Shown: positions 25,507-35,400, counted from the stretch's first letter. The stretch: DNA of 35,806 nucleotides from Gammaproteobacteria bacterium CG_4_10_14_0_2_um_filter_38_22 (GCA_002793195.1 PFPT01000045.1:1-35806), one strand, 5' to 3'. A program made the numbers and translations. Notes: generated by a model from the sequence alone, not told the origin.

Positions 25507-25512
25507 TATAAT
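25507..25512 (+). promoter_or_regulatory. -10 element of the dxs promoter
   Basis: A consensus TATAAT 32 bp before the dxs ATG. The expected -35 position (25484-25489, TAACAT) is poor, so activation or an extended -10 may be needed. Confidence 0.5.
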
Positions 25513-25543
25513 GTGCGCTTTAATTCAAATTAGGCTGCTTTGA

Positions 25544-27445
25544 ATGATGACAATTGCATCCAGTACATATCCTTTGCTAAGTCAAATCAACGATCCAAAA
25601 GACTTGCGTCAATTACCAGAAGAACAATTACCCACGCTTGCTGCCGAGTTACGCGAATATTTGGTGGAGCGATTAGATCAATGTGGCGGACATTTTGGCG
25701 CCAACCTAGGCACTATTGAATTAACCATCGCTTTGCATTACATCTATCAAACACCTGAAGATCGGTTAATTTGGGATGTGGGTCATCAAGCTTATCCACA
25801 CAAAATTCTCACTGGTCGTCGCGATCAAATTCACACAGTCAAACAACCCAATGGGTTAGCACCCTTTCCAAAGCGGGGTGAAAGCAGCTTTGATTGTTTT
25901 GGCACCGGACATTCCAGCACATCTATCGGCGCCGCATTAGGTATGGCCGTTGCTACAAAATTAAATAATGAAGATCGCAAGGTCATTGCTATTATCGGCG
26001 ATGGCGGCTTAACGGGCGGACAAGCCTTTGAAGCACTCAATCACGGCGGTGGCATTGACCCCAACATGCTGGTGATTTTAAATGATAACGACATGTCAAT
26101 TTCTGAAAATGTAGGCGCGCTCAGTCATTACTTAGGACGTATTTTATCTGGAAAAACGTACGCGGCTATTCGTGAAAGCGGTAAAAAAATATTATCTAAA
26201 ATGCCCCCCATTTCTCGTCTTGCAAAAAAAACAGAAACCCATTTAAAAAATATGATTGTGCCAGGCGCCTTGTTTGAAGAACTGGGATTTAATTATGTAG
26301 GTCCCATTGATGGCCATGATTTGCCTACTTTACTCAGCACACTCAAAACACTCAGCACATTAAAAGGTGCTAAATTACTACATATCATCACCACCAAAGG
26401 CAAAGGTTATGCGCCGGCTGAAGCAGCGCAAATTGATTATCACGCTGTAAAACCAGGATTTCATTCAAAATCAACTCATCCTACTTCACCATCCAAGCCA
26501 ACTTACACTGATATCTTTAGCGATTGGTTGTGCGATATGGCAACAGCAGATGAACAATTAATTGGGGTAACACCAGCCATGCGCGAAGGCTCTGGGTTAG
26601 TCCGTTTTGCAAAACAATTTCCAAAAAGATATTTTGATGTGGGTATTGCAGAACAACATTGCCTCACTTTTGCTGCAGGATTAGCGTGTGAAAATAAAAA
26701 ACCCGTTGTCGCCATTTATTCCACTTTTTTACAACGTGGTTATGACCAACTCATTCATGATATCGCACTACAAAATCTTGATGTGACATTTGCTATTGAT
26801 CGCGCCGGGTTAGTCGGCTCAGATGGCCCTACACATGCAGGCAGTTTTGATTTAACTTATTTGCGCTGTATTCCCAATATGATCGTTATGGCACCATCAG
26901 ACGAAAATGAATGCCGACACATGTTAACCACGGCATATCAATACAAGGGGCCTGCTGCTGTACGTTACCCTCGTGGATCAGGCACAGGCGCTACGGTAAA
27001 GAAAAAATTAACATCCATCCCAATTGGAAAAAGCACCATAGCACGCGAAGGAAGCAAAATCGCCATACTGGCATTTGGTAGCTTACTGGCACCTGCCATT
27101 GAAGCAGCAGAAAAATTGAATGCCACCGTGATTAACATGCGCTTTATCAAACCACTTGATGAAGAATGCATCTTAGCCATGGCCGCGACGCATGAGATGC
27201 TCGTCACGATTGAAGAAAATACCATAATGGGCGGCGCTGGATCTGCTGTTGCAGAATGTCTATCAGCACACCATCAATTCCCACCTATTCTACACTTGGG
27301 TTTACCAGACACGTTTATTGAGCACGGTGATCACAAAGCCATGCTCGCAGCCTGCGGTTTAAATGCATCAGGCATAGTACATGCCATTACACATTTTCGC
27401 GAACAACTGTCGCCCCAACACCTTGTTTCACTTTGCACTGTTTGA
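25544..27445 (+). CDS. dxs: 1-deoxy-D-xylulose-5-phosphate synthase
   Basis: The first enzyme of the MEP pathway: joins pyruvate and glyceraldehyde 3-phosphate using thiamine diphosphate. Full length at 633 residues. Motifs are GGHFGANLG (His50), [10 protein letters not shown] (His81), the thiamine signature GDGGLTGG at 152-159 with N180/N182 beyond, and DIGIAEQH-type (here DVGIAEQH) in the second domain, with the transketolase-like [12 protein letters not shown] after it. ATG 25544 is followed directly by a second ATG (25547); either could be used. The product also feeds thiamine and pyridoxal synthesis. Confidence 0.97.
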   Translation: MMTIASSTYPLLSQINDPKDLRQLPEEQLPTLAAELREYLVERLDQCGGHFGANLGTIELTIALHYIYQTPEDRLIWDVGHQAYPHKILTGRRDQIHTVKQPNGLAPFPKRGESSFDCFGTGHSSTSIGAALGMAVATKLNNEDRKVIAIIGDGGLTGGQAFEALNHGGGIDPNMLVILNDNDMSISENVGALSHYLGRILSGKTYAAIRESGKKILSKMPPISRLAKKTETHLKNMIVPGALFEELGFNYVGPIDGHDLPTLLSTLKTLSTLKGAKLLHIITTKGKGYAPAEAAQIDYHAVKPGFHSKSTHPTSPSKPTYTDIFSDWLCDMATADEQLIGVTPAMREGSGLVRFAKQFPKRYFDVGIAEQHCLTFAAGLACENKKPVVAIYSTFLQRGYDQLIHDIALQNLDVTFAIDRAGLVGSDGPTHAGSFDLTYLRCIPNMIVMAPSDENECRHMLTTAYQYKGPAAVRYPRGSGTGATVKKKLTSIPIGKSTIAREGSKIAILAFGSLLAPAIEAAEKLNATVINMRFIKPLDEECILAMAATHEMLVTIEENTIMGGAGSAVAECLSAHHQFPPILHLGLPDTFIEHGDHKAMLAACGLNASGIVHAITHFREQLSPQHLVSLCTV

Positions 27446-27534
27446 AAAAACGGGTCGCACTAAACTCAAAGCGCGCATTGCTTAAAAAGCACATAAATTA
27501 AAGGGGAAATTTCAACCTAAAAATTCAACTGTGA

Positions 27535-27540
27535 TATAAT
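27535..27540 (+). promoter_or_regulatory. -10 element of the GGDEF-EAL gene
   Basis: TATAAT 35 bp upstream of the ATG. A weak -35 (TTCAAC at 27511-27516) is 18 bp upstream. This suggests the gene has its own promoter rather than being cotranscribed with dxs. Confidence 0.5.
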
Positions 27541-27575
27541 TTGATTCTTATAAAAAACATCAACAAGGCAAGCGC

Positions 27576-29387
27576 ATGCCCTATCAACAGGCTAGTACAT
27601 TGTTGCTGATAACCGCAGATCCATTACTGCAAGAAAAAATCCACGCGCTTTGCATGAATATCTATCAAATTGAAACACAAACTCAGCTTTCTGATCACAT
27701 TCAATGTGATGCTATTTTAGTCGGTTACGATAAAAAAGATATTTTTTTAGACGGTATCGTCCTCACTGATGAATATCCTATTATTTATTTACAACAAGAT
27801 GGCGACGCCAGAGATAGTTTATCAACCCATCAACATGTTGATGAAATCATCGACATGAACAAAATAACCAATAGTGGTTTTTTTCGCGCCATCAATAGCG
27901 CCATTGAAAAATTCTGTATTAAAAAAGAATTGCGCGATCAAAAAAAAACATTGCAAAAATTAATTGAATCTATAAGAGGAACGCAAGATAAATTGCAACC
28001 CGCTTCTATGGAAAACACAGCGCAGGATTTAATTGAAGAAAATAAAAAGCTCATTGGCACCATCAAAAAACAAAATGAAAATTTAAAAAAACTCTCACGC
28101 ATTGATCCATTAACCAAAGTGGGTAATCGACTTAATTTTGAAGAAACACTAACCAGAATCATTTCTCATGCGAAACGCCACAAACACATGATTGCTTTGC
28201 TCATGATTGATTTAGATAAATTCAAAAATGTGAATGATACATTTGGTCATCAAGCTGGCGATTTATTATTGCAATTGGCAACACAACGATTAGAAACTAT
28301 TCTGCGAAAAGAAGATTTTATCGCCCGACTGGGTGGTGATGAATTCGCCATCATTCTCAATGAAATTAAAAGTACGCATGCTGCCGGCATTGTTGCCTGG
28401 AAAATTGTCCAAGAAATCGAAAAACCATTTTTAATTAATAACGTGCAAATTCACGTTGATGTCAGTGTGGGCATTGCCTGTTATCCATTGGTTGGCGAAA
28501 CGTTTAACGATCTCATTAAAAATGCTGATATTGCGATGTATCAAGCAAAAAAATCTCAAGCATTGCAATATGCTTTTGCCAATATGGATATGCAAAAAGA
28601 CCATATCAAAAAAATTCAATTACAAGAAGAACTAAAGTTAGCTATTCAAAATAATGAATTGCATATGGTATATCAACCCATTTATGAAATTCCATCAAAA
28701 AAACTGCATGGATTTGAAGCCTTGATTCGCTGGGAAAATAAGCATCTTGGAAAAATTTCACCAGCCGAATTTATTCCTATCGCAGAAGACACGGGATTGA
28801 TTCACCCCATCAGTAAATGGGTTTTAGAGTCGGTTTGCCAACAAATTCAATTATGGCAAGAATTAAAAATTTTTCAGCAAAAAATTTCCATTAATTTATC
28901 CCCAGTTCAATTAGCTGAAAAAGATTTTTTAGCAACCATAAAAAAAATAATTTCAAAATATCAAATTCCACTGCAAATCATCGAGTTTGAAATAACAGAA
29001 ATGGTGGCGTTAGAAAACAACCAAGGCATCAAAGATACCATTAAAAATTTATGCCAACTCGGTGCATCACATGCGCTTGATAATTTTGGCACAGGTTATT
29101 CTGGCATGCGTTATTTAACTTTCTTACCACTGAGTATTATTAAAATTGATCAATCCTTTATTCAAGGGTTAGGTGTAAATGAAGCAGACGAAAAAATAGT
29201 TTCTGCGATTATCGCACTGGCAAAAAAAATGAACTTAAGTGTCGTAGCAGAAGGCGTTGAAACTGAAGCGCAACTAAAAATATTAATTGAAGAAAACTGT
29301 GATTATGCGCAAGGGTTTTTATTTTCCAAACCTTTGTCAGCTGTTCAAGCTGAAAAATTAATATATACTGAATCGGAAAAAAAATAA
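27576..29387 (+). CDS. GGDEF-EAL cyclic-di-GMP protein with receiver-like N-terminus
   Basis: A 603-residue soluble signalling protein. Residues 1-115 look like a degenerate receiver domain (LLLITADPLL, then CDAILVGYD) without a clear phospho-acceptor. A coiled linker (118-172) leads to a GGDEF domain with GGDEF intact at 253-257 and an allosteric I-site RKED at 244-247, spaced correctly. The EAL domain has EAL at 381-383, NLSP at 440-443 (Asn440), Lys523, Glu559 and Gln579. The metal-binding DDFGTG motif is changed to DNFGTG (D502, N503), which may weaken or abolish hydrolysis. So the protein may mainly synthesise or sense c-di-GMP. No membrane segment is seen. Confidence 0.92.
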   Translation: MPYQQASTLLLITADPLLQEKIHALCMNIYQIETQTQLSDHIQCDAILVGYDKKDIFLDGIVLTDEYPIIYLQQDGDARDSLSTHQHVDEIIDMNKITNSGFFRAINSAIEKFCIKKELRDQKKTLQKLIESIRGTQDKLQPASMENTAQDLIEENKKLIGTIKKQNENLKKLSRIDPLTKVGNRLNFEETLTRIISHAKRHKHMIALLMIDLDKFKNVNDTFGHQAGDLLLQLATQRLETILRKEDFIARLGGDEFAIILNEIKSTHAAGIVAWKIVQEIEKPFLINNVQIHVDVSVGIACYPLVGETFNDLIKNADIAMYQAKKSQALQYAFANMDMQKDHIKKIQLQEELKLAIQNNELHMVYQPIYEIPSKKLHGFEALIRWENKHLGKISPAEFIPIAEDTGLIHPISKWVLESVCQQIQLWQELKIFQQKISINLSPVQLAEKDFLATIKKIISKYQIPLQIIEFEITEMVALENNQGIKDTIKNLCQLGASHALDNFGTGYSGMRYLTFLPLSIIKIDQSFIQGLGVNEADEKIVSAIIALAKKMNLSVVAEGVETEAQLKILIEENCDYAQGFLFSKPLSAVQAEKLIYTESEKK

Positions 29388-29389
29388 AA

Positions 29390-30148
29390 CTACACGCCAC
29401 GTCTTTGAATATGATCCACTGAAATTACAATTTCATCGCCTAAAGCAGACTGTTTTTGATGTTGCGCTACTTTCCAGCCTTGACCATACACAATTTCAAG
29501 TGTTAAAGGAAAATAATCTTCCGTTTTATATTGTGCATATCGCGATAACATTTTTTGCCATTGATTTTTTGACATCATACTACGACGTCTCAAAGGGTGA
29601 TTATTTTTTATATCGCTATTTTTTAAATCTGCACATAACGATTCAATTGATTCATAAGCGATCGTCATTTCCTCACGATCTACAACCGGGTCAGAAAAAT
29701 ATAACTGTTTCATCCAATCACCCATATGATGCATATCTAAAAAGGTATGCGTGTGAGCACAATCATCAACGATTGAAAAACTATCGCGTAATTCAAAAAA
29801 AGTATCAGGCCCTAAACTGGTAAACAGCAACAAACTTTCAACACGCAACACTCGAAAAATTTCACGTAACAAATCCATCGAACTTGCTGTATCTAACAAT
29901 GCAAAATAAGCGATCACTAAATCTTGCGTATTGCTTTCAATAGCCTGAATGGCCGTTAAAGTTGGAGCAACTACTTTAATCGTTGCAGATGGATAACGCC
30001 GCTGTAATGTATTCAGCGCATAATCTATGCCATTGCCTATAATCAAAATAGTCTTTGGTTGAAGGCGAATATAATCCAATCGATTCAACAATTGATTGCT
30101 GATTTCTTGGTGAACTGGATGGTTTATAATGCTGCTTAGCTTTGTCAT
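29390..30148 (-). CDS. BioC-like methyltransferase with reduced SAM site
   Basis: A 252-residue relative of BioC, the malonyl-ACP O-methyltransferase that starts biotin pimelate synthesis. Family landmarks remain: HQEISNQLLNRLDYI, FRVLRVESLLLFTSLGPDTFFELRDSF, DMHHMGDW, RRRSMMSKNQWQKM and LEIVYGQGW near the end. But the SAM-binding region is short: motif I reads LIIGNGID instead of a DLGCGTG-like loop, the acidic ribose-binding residue of motif II is not evident (KVVAP), and about 25-30 residues before the DLVIAYFAL strand are missing. It is probably inactive as a methyltransferase or has a new role. It is divergent from comF, a neighbourhood also seen for bioC in relatives. Confidence 0.7.
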   Translation of the reverse strand: MTKLSSIINHPVHQEISNQLLNRLDYIRLQPKTILIIGNGIDYALNTLQRRYPSATIKVVAPTLTAIQAIESNTQDLVIAYFALLDTASSMDLLREIFRVLRVESLLLFTSLGPDTFFELRDSFSIVDDCAHTHTFLDMHHMGDWMKQLYFSDPVVDREEMTIAYESIESLCADLKNSDIKNNHPLRRRSMMSKNQWQKMLSRYAQYKTEDYFPLTLEIVYGQGWKVAQHQKQSALGDEIVISVDHIQRRGV

Positions 30149-30275
30149 GCAGCCACTTTAACAGAAGCTTTTGGAATTGCCAATCATGGCCATTTCGTTC
30201 AGTTTGTATCACGGTATTGAAGGATTATTTTGACCTGCTATGCTAACGCACTATTTTATTTTATAGCGGCAAAAG

Positions 30276-30980
30276 ATGCTCAGTTTATTGAAAATATGCT
30301 CACAGCTGATTTTTTCAAATCGCTGCTTGTTATGTGAATTGAAGCACGATACGGAAAAACGCATTTGTAACCCCTGTTGCAAAACACTGCCTTTTCTCGA
30401 AAACAGTTGTATACAATGCGGCGTAACAAATAAGACTGAAAAACACGTATTATTATGCACATCGTGCATCACATCACCACCCCCCTTTCATCGCACGATA
30501 GCCTTATTTCATTATACAGGACCAATTGTCTCATTGATTTGGAAATTGAAATTTCAAAATGATTTAAAAATTGCGCGCTTATTTGCGCAGCATTGGATAG
30601 ATTATTTTAATCATTTCGATTCACACAACACATTGCCTGATTTAATTATGCCTGTGCCATTGCATTTTTCTCGATTAAAACAGCGTGGCTTTAATCAATC
30701 ATTAGAAATTGCAAAACCCATTGGAAAATATTTTCATATTCCCATTGATACACGCGCTTGCATTAAAATTAAAAACACCGAGCCACAATCCAGTCTGTCT
30801 GCACAAAAACGAAAAGGTAATTTAAAAAATGCCTTTGGACTATCACGCCCAATTGATGCTAAACATGTTGCGATTTTAGATGACGTCATGACAACAGGAA
30901 ATACCGTATCAGAAATCGCCTCTCTGCTACAAAAGACAGGTGTTGAAAAAATTGATGTATGGTGTTGCGCAAGAGCCTAA
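30276..30980 (+). CDS. comF: ComF-family phosphoribosyltransferase-like protein
   Basis: A 234-residue protein linked to DNA uptake and competence; the precise enzymatic role is unsettled. The N-terminus has zinc-finger cysteines CLLC, CNPC, CIQC and C-x2-C (about 17-67). The C-terminal phosphoribosyltransferase fold has PVPLHFSRLKQRGFNQS and the PRPP loop VAILDDVMTTGNT (about 205-217). Length and domain order match the family. It diverges from the BioC-like gene, with about 125 bp between starts. Confidence 0.92.
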   Translation: MLSLLKICSQLIFSNRCLLCELKHDTEKRICNPCCKTLPFLENSCIQCGVTNKTEKHVLLCTSCITSPPPFHRTIALFHYTGPIVSLIWKLKFQNDLKIARLFAQHWIDYFNHFDSHNTLPDLIMPVPLHFSRLKQRGFNQSLEIAKPIGKYFHIPIDTRACIKIKNTEPQSSLSAQKRKGNLKNAFGLSRPIDAKHVAILDDVMTTGNTVSEIASLLQKTGVEKIDVWCCARA

Positions 30981-31001
30981 AACGATTTTATAATTCGCAC
31001 G

Positions 31002-32141
31002 CTATTGAGTAAAAACCATGCTGAATGGTAACTCATCAATCTTCTCTTTATTGTTCTTATAAATACTTAATCCTTCCATTACCGCTATTTCTGTCAGCGC
31101 AAACGTTGCATCATCACTTAACGTAGCAGTAATCACACCACCACCTAATAACAAGCTTAATATGTAACGATATCCGCTATCTGCTGGATCAGCCGTAACA
31201 GAATGGAATTCATATTCATTTGATTCAAACATAACAAACCGCTGACAACTGTCTACATTAACCAATACTGGCTTACCATTTTTTTGCTGTTGATGACCCT
31301 GCGGGCTACTCACCAAATAAGAAAGCAACGTAATGGGTTTTTGACCTGTTTTTTCACGCTCCAATCGCACTTCATTAAATACTGCTTCTGTTAACTCAAT
31401 TTGGGTTTCAGGATCCAAATTTTTATCACCTATAAAATCAACACACTTAAAACGACCAGACAGCGATTTATCTAAATCATGCGTTAATAAAGTATGCACT
31501 ATTTCTTTAAATGCTTTTTTTGTATCCCTAAAAGGAATATGCGTGTTTGCGATAGCATATGAATCACTAGACTTAAAAACTTGGCAACGAATTGATAATT
31601 CTGCTAATGCGGCATCAAGAGATTCATCCTTATGAAAAATAGCTTTATAGACATCACCTTTAAAACACGTCATCACTCCAAAAGCAGTAATATGTAATTC
31701 TGGATTTTCCCAACCTATTAATTGATGACTTTTAATACGCTCAACAATAATTTTAATATGGTGCGGCTTAATTGCGAATTCTTGTCTCATGACCGCAATG
31801 GTGTTTTCATGAATATCTGCGCAAATGTCATCTGCAATTCGAATTAATCTCTCTTGATACTGTATTTCTGTTTCAGAAAAATCAAAGAAACCCGTGTTAC
31901 CACGCGGAACCCCATTTTCAGTTCTAATAGTTGCCTGCATCATGTCATTGCCACAAGCAATACCATATTCCCCACCAAGGTTGACTCTAAATGATTTATG
32001 GTCTCTTCTATTATTAATAATTTGACTTTTTTGCGCTAAGCTTAATTTTCTTGCAATTTTCTGCTTTTGTAACTTTTGTTGATCTGCGCATGTCTGTAAT
32101 GCTGATGCACTGAAAAAGCGAAGAGAACTGGAGCGACGCAT
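31002..32141 (-). CDS. Unrecognised protein with faint EEP-fold motifs, effector-like
   Basis: A 379-residue soluble protein I cannot place. Some ordered landmarks recall the endonuclease/exonuclease/phosphatase fold: RQE at 119-121 (the QE metal site), NTHIPF at 199-204, then FIGDKN at 236-241 (GDxN site), all in the right order. The later His-containing SDH site is not evident, so an active enzyme is uncertain. The N-terminus is basic and Ser-rich (MRRSSSLRFFSAS), and there is no signal peptide. The start has GAGAG upstream. It is on the minus strand, with a 256-bp upstream gap, and reads toward comF. An effector in a host-associated bacterium is one possibility. Confidence 0.6.
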   Translation of the reverse strand: MRRSSSLRFFSASALQTCADQQKLQKQKIARKLSLAQKSQIINNRRDHKSFRVNLGGEYGIACGNDMMQATIRTENGVPRGNTGFFDFSETEIQYQERLIRIADDICADIHENTIAVMRQEFAIKPHHIKIIVERIKSHQLIGWENPELHITAFGVMTCFKGDVYKAIFHKDESLDAALAELSIRCQVFKSSDSYAIANTHIPFRDTKKAFKEIVHTLLTHDLDKSLSGRFKCVDFIGDKNLDPETQIELTEAVFNEVRLEREKTGQKPITLLSYLVSSPQGHQQQKNGKPVLVNVDSCQRFVMFESNEYEFHSVTADPADSGYRYILSLLLGGGVITATLSDDATFALTEIAVMEGLSIYKNNKEKIDELPFSMVFTQ

Positions 32142-32344
32142 GATGACTCTCGTAAAAATAAATACACTACTATTAGTGCGGCAATCATACGCTTGAAATA
32201 TTAAATTTTTATTAAGATTTAAAAAAACACTGTATTGAAAGCTTAAAATAAGCTTATATCAAGAGGCATTAAGGATTTAAAAAACAGATAAAATCAAAAC
32301 GCTATGATTGCGTTTATTTTAAATACAAAATAAATAATTTGAAA

Positions 32345-32370
32345 TACCGTGGTTTTTTTATCCCACGGTA
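32345..32370 (-). terminator. Perfect 8-bp hairpin after the transpeptidase gene
   Basis: TACCGTGG (32345-32352) pairs with CCACGGTA (32363-32370) around a 10-nt loop, 28 bp past the stop of the L,D-transpeptidase gene on the minus strand. Only a short U stretch follows in that orientation. A second hairpin, AAACGC with GCGTTT, lies at 32297-32315. Confidence 0.5.
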
Positions 32371-32397
32371 GGTTAGCAATGCTTACTTTTTTAAACT

Positions 32398-33588
32398 TTA
32401 CACATCTGGCGCTTCATTTGATTGCTGACGTGCAAAAACATAGCGACTAAAATGTACATGGCCATCACGACCAATCCAAGCAGGAATATCAGTCAAATAA
32501 ATGGGCATCGGATTTCGCAACTGAATAAATTTCGTTTGTCGTGTTGATAAATAATCATTCACTAATGTTTCATCTAAATCAGTATTGTTAGCATAAAAAT
32601 AACGCACCAATTCCATAGGATGCTGAAGACGAACACATCCTGAACTACGTGCACGATCATTCAACGCAAACAAACCTTTTGCTGGGGTGTCATGCATATA
32701 AACATCGTGATCATTTTCAAAAATAAATTTGACGCGACCCAATGGATTCACATCACTGGGCGGCGCTGTCACACGATATCTAAAATTTCCAACCGTTGCA
32801 GTTTGCCAATCAATGGTGGATGGATTAATTTCTGGTGCATTTTTATCATGATTCGCATAAATGCGCATGTCATAATGTTCTTTCAAATAATTGGGATTTT
32901 TTTGCATCCCAGGAATAACATCTTTTGCTAAAATGGTTCGTGGCACTGTCCATGTCGGATTAAATACAATCGTTCTGATTTTCGACGTTAACACCGGCGT
33001 TGGACGCGATTCACGCCCCACAATCACGCGCATATGCAACACCTCATTACCATGATCAATCAAATGCATTTCATAGCTGGGGATATTCACTTGGATATAA
33101 CGACTATTTTCATCTTCTGGATATTTTGCCCATTCATACATGCTTTGCACTAATTCATTATATCGTTGTGCAGGCGTAATATTTAATGCATAAATGGTTT
33201 GCTGATCAAGCACACCATTACCCGTTAATCCATTTAATATCTGAAATTGCACAACACCTGCGCGTAATTGTGAATCATACAATGTGCTGTGATTATCAAA
33301 ACCAGACATATCATGCAACGCAATCAATCGTTCACGAATAGTGGGAATAATATTGTTACGTCTACCCACCGTCAGCGGCGCAGTTATGCGAATGGGCTTC
33401 CAACTTGTTTTTGCAGCTTCAGCATACATTGGCAATACATTATAAATACGCAATGCCATTTTATTGGTTGTGTTTGGTGCGCTCACTGATGACAACGATA
33501 CTGATGGTGTGCGCGCACAACTTGCTAATAAAACAACGAAAACAGCAACAGAAGAAAACAACAATATCTTTTTATATCGATTTTTCAT
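32398..33588 (-). CDS. L,D-transpeptidase (YcbB-like) lipoprotein
   Basis: Crosslinks meso-diaminopimelate residues in murein or attaches proteins to it. The 396-residue precursor starts at ATG 33588, where AAGGATC lies 6 nt upstream; an in-frame ATG at 33621 would add 11 residues. A signal peptide with lipobox LLASC gives acyl-Cys24. A peptidoglycan-binding-like helical region is at about 75-140 (GVVQFQILNGLTGNGVLDQQ). The YkuD catalytic domain starts near 165 (IQVNIPSYEMHLI), with the essential His299 in YMHDTP and catalytic Cys318 in SSGCVRLQHP. The domain arrangement matches LdtD/YcbB-type enzymes, though it is shorter. Confidence 0.93.
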   Translation of the reverse strand: MKNRYKKILLFSSVAVFVVLLASCARTPSVSLSSVSAPNTTNKMALRIYNVLPMYAEAAKTSWKPIRITAPLTVGRRNNIIPTIRERLIALHDMSGFDNHSTLYDSQLRAGVVQFQILNGLTGNGVLDQQTIYALNITPAQRYNELVQSMYEWAKYPEDENSRYIQVNIPSYEMHLIDHGNEVLHMRVIVGRESRPTPVLTSKIRTIVFNPTWTVPRTILAKDVIPGMQKNPNYLKEHYDMRIYANHDKNAPEINPSTIDWQTATVGNFRYRVTAPPSDVNPLGRVKFIFENDHDVYMHDTPAKGLFALNDRARSSGCVRLQHPMELVRYFYANNTDLDETLVNDYLSTRQTKFIQLRNPMPIYLTDIPAWIGRDGHVHFSRYVFARQQSNEAPDV

Positions 33589-33626
33589 AGCAGATCCTTT
33601 TTTGAATAAGATCATTATCAATTAAT

Positions 33627-35105
33627 TCAACCACAATGCCAAATATTTTTGACCGAAGGGTAGACTAATTTCCATTGAAAATAAGACTGCTCATATTGAT
33701 CTTTATTGCTAGGTTCAATCAATTCTCCTGGTTTTACAAGCCTTTCACAAGCTACTTCCACTGATGGCCACTGCTGCACTGCAACGCCTGCCATAATAGC
33801 AACACCAAAAGCTGCCCCTTCTACATTGTTCACTGTATTTAATGGTTTTTGAAAAATATCAGCAAAAATAGTTTTCCATAACAAGCTATTAGCAGCACCG
33901 CCGCTTATCATAAAATGATTGGGTTGCGCGTTTGATTGCCTGTTCATTACTTCTGCCATTTCACGCAAACTGAATGCAACACCTTCTAATACAGCACGCG
34001 CCATATGCGCCAATGTATGACGTTCAGTGAATCCAACAAAATGCCCGCGTGCATTGGCATTCGCATGCGGATGAATATTGCCGCCAATATCGGGCGTAAA
34101 TAATAATCCGTCTGAACCGGGCGAAACAGAAGCAGCCATTTCATCAATTTCTTTAAATGAATAACGCATTGCAATATGATCGCGAAACCAACGTAAACTG
34201 CCTGCAGCAGAAGCTGTTAATCCCATTGCTATCCACTGTGATGATTGCGTATGACAATAATTTAAATATTCACCTTGTTTTGCTGGCACATAATCATCTA
34301 TTTTTGTAACAACACCAGAAGTACCCACTTGCAAACTCATTGTACGCGAATCAATTAAATGACATCCCACACTTTGTGCGGGTTGATCGCCAGCACCCGC
34401 AATAATCGGAGTACCTATTTTTAATCCTGTTGCATTAGCGCCTGCTTCATTAATCACACTGCAAATATCGATAGATTCAAATAAGTCAGGCAACCAAGAT
34501 TTTGGTATATGTTGCGATTCCAACATCACATCTGACCAATCACGTTTTGCGATATCCATTAATCCAAAACCAGATCCATCTGATTTATCAACCGCCAATA
34601 CACCACTCAAACAAAAACGCACATAATCTTTAGGCGTAATGATATGACTTATCTTTTGGTAATGATGCGGCTCCTGTTTTTTTAACCAACGTAATTTTGA
34701 TAACAAATGACAGGGCAAAATTTTTGATCCGATGTGCTGACATAAAAAATCATGGCCCAATTCATTTTCAATCTCAAGACACTCCGCACTGCTACGTTGA
34801 TCGTTCCATAATATAGCCGCACGAATGGGTTTTTTATAACGATCTAGAATGACCAACCCATGCATTTGTCCTGTTAATCCAATGCACAGGATTTTTTTGG
34901 CATCCACTTTTTGCACCACATTTTTAATCGCATCAATTGCTGCAGATGTCCAATCATTTGGATTTTGCTCTGACCATAATGGCTGTGATGGCACTGAGAA
35001 TGGCGCATGTGAATTAGCATGAATAGCAATCACTGCACCTGTTTGATCAATTAATACTGCTTTTGAAGCAGTTGTGCTGACATCAATTCCTAAAAAATAA
35101 TTCAT
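33627..35105 (-). CDS. xylB: Xylulokinase
   Basis: Phosphorylates D-xylulose to xylulose 5-phosphate. The FGGY-family fold is clear: FLGIDVSTTASKAVLID at the N-terminus, GLTGQMHGLVILD, PAILWNDQR-like (here RAAILWNDQR), AGAGDQPAQSVG, and QVGTSGVVTK. At 492 residues, starting at 35105, it matches E. coli XylB in length; the start has GAGGG about 5 nt upstream. No xylose isomerase, transporter or regulator is next to it in the window, so its source of substrate is unclear. FGGY kinases can vary in sugar specificity, so xylulose is the likely, not proven, substrate. Confidence 0.88.
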   Translation of the reverse strand: MNYFLGIDVSTTASKAVLIDQTGAVIAIHANSHAPFSVPSQPLWSEQNPNDWTSAAIDAIKNVVQKVDAKKILCIGLTGQMHGLVILDRYKKPIRAAILWNDQRSSAECLEIENELGHDFLCQHIGSKILPCHLLSKLRWLKKQEPHHYQKISHIITPKDYVRFCLSGVLAVDKSDGSGFGLMDIAKRDWSDVMLESQHIPKSWLPDLFESIDICSVINEAGANATGLKIGTPIIAGAGDQPAQSVGCHLIDSRTMSLQVGTSGVVTKIDDYVPAKQGEYLNYCHTQSSQWIAMGLTASAAGSLRWFRDHIAMRYSFKEIDEMAASVSPGSDGLLFTPDIGGNIHPHANANARGHFVGFTERHTLAHMARAVLEGVAFSLREMAEVMNRQSNAQPNHFMISGGAANSLLWKTIFADIFQKPLNTVNNVEGAAFGVAIMAGVAVQQWPSVEVACERLVKPGELIEPSNKDQYEQSYFQWKLVYPSVKNIWHCG

Positions 35106-35139
35106 GGCTCCCTCACACGAACAAATACGCTGATCAATC

Positions 35140-35400
35140 GTCCCTTTTGATAAAGGGGACAAATTTGCGCAACAAATCAGGGAGGATTTTATATTAAAAA
35201 ATTCTCCAGCTCACTCATTTCATTCGCTCACAACCTCTTTTTTCAAAAGGTTTGTTGTATCAATTAATTTCATATTAAATAACCCCCCCTCTTTAAAAAA
35301 GGGAGATTGAGGGAGATTTCATAAATGTTTTTTTTAAAAATCCCTCCCAACATCCCTTTTACAAAGGGAGGAGAAAATATTTTGTGCAACCCTTTTCCAA
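35140..35400. repeat. Patch of palindromic intergenic repeats (MITE-like)
   Basis: Fills most of the gene-free stretch between the xylulokinase gene and the Arg/Ser-repeat gene. Hairpins: 35140-35160 (GTCCCTTTT with AAAGGGGAC, one wobble), an imperfect one near 35232-35252, a run of C then AAGGGAG near 35282-35303 followed by ATTGAGGGAGATTT, and CCTCCC ... TTTTACAAAGGGAGGAG at about 35342-35373. The last two face each other across an A/T-rich centre, like terminal inverted repeats of a short non-autonomous element. Similar sequences are common between genes in gammaproteobacteria (recollection). Confidence 0.55.
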
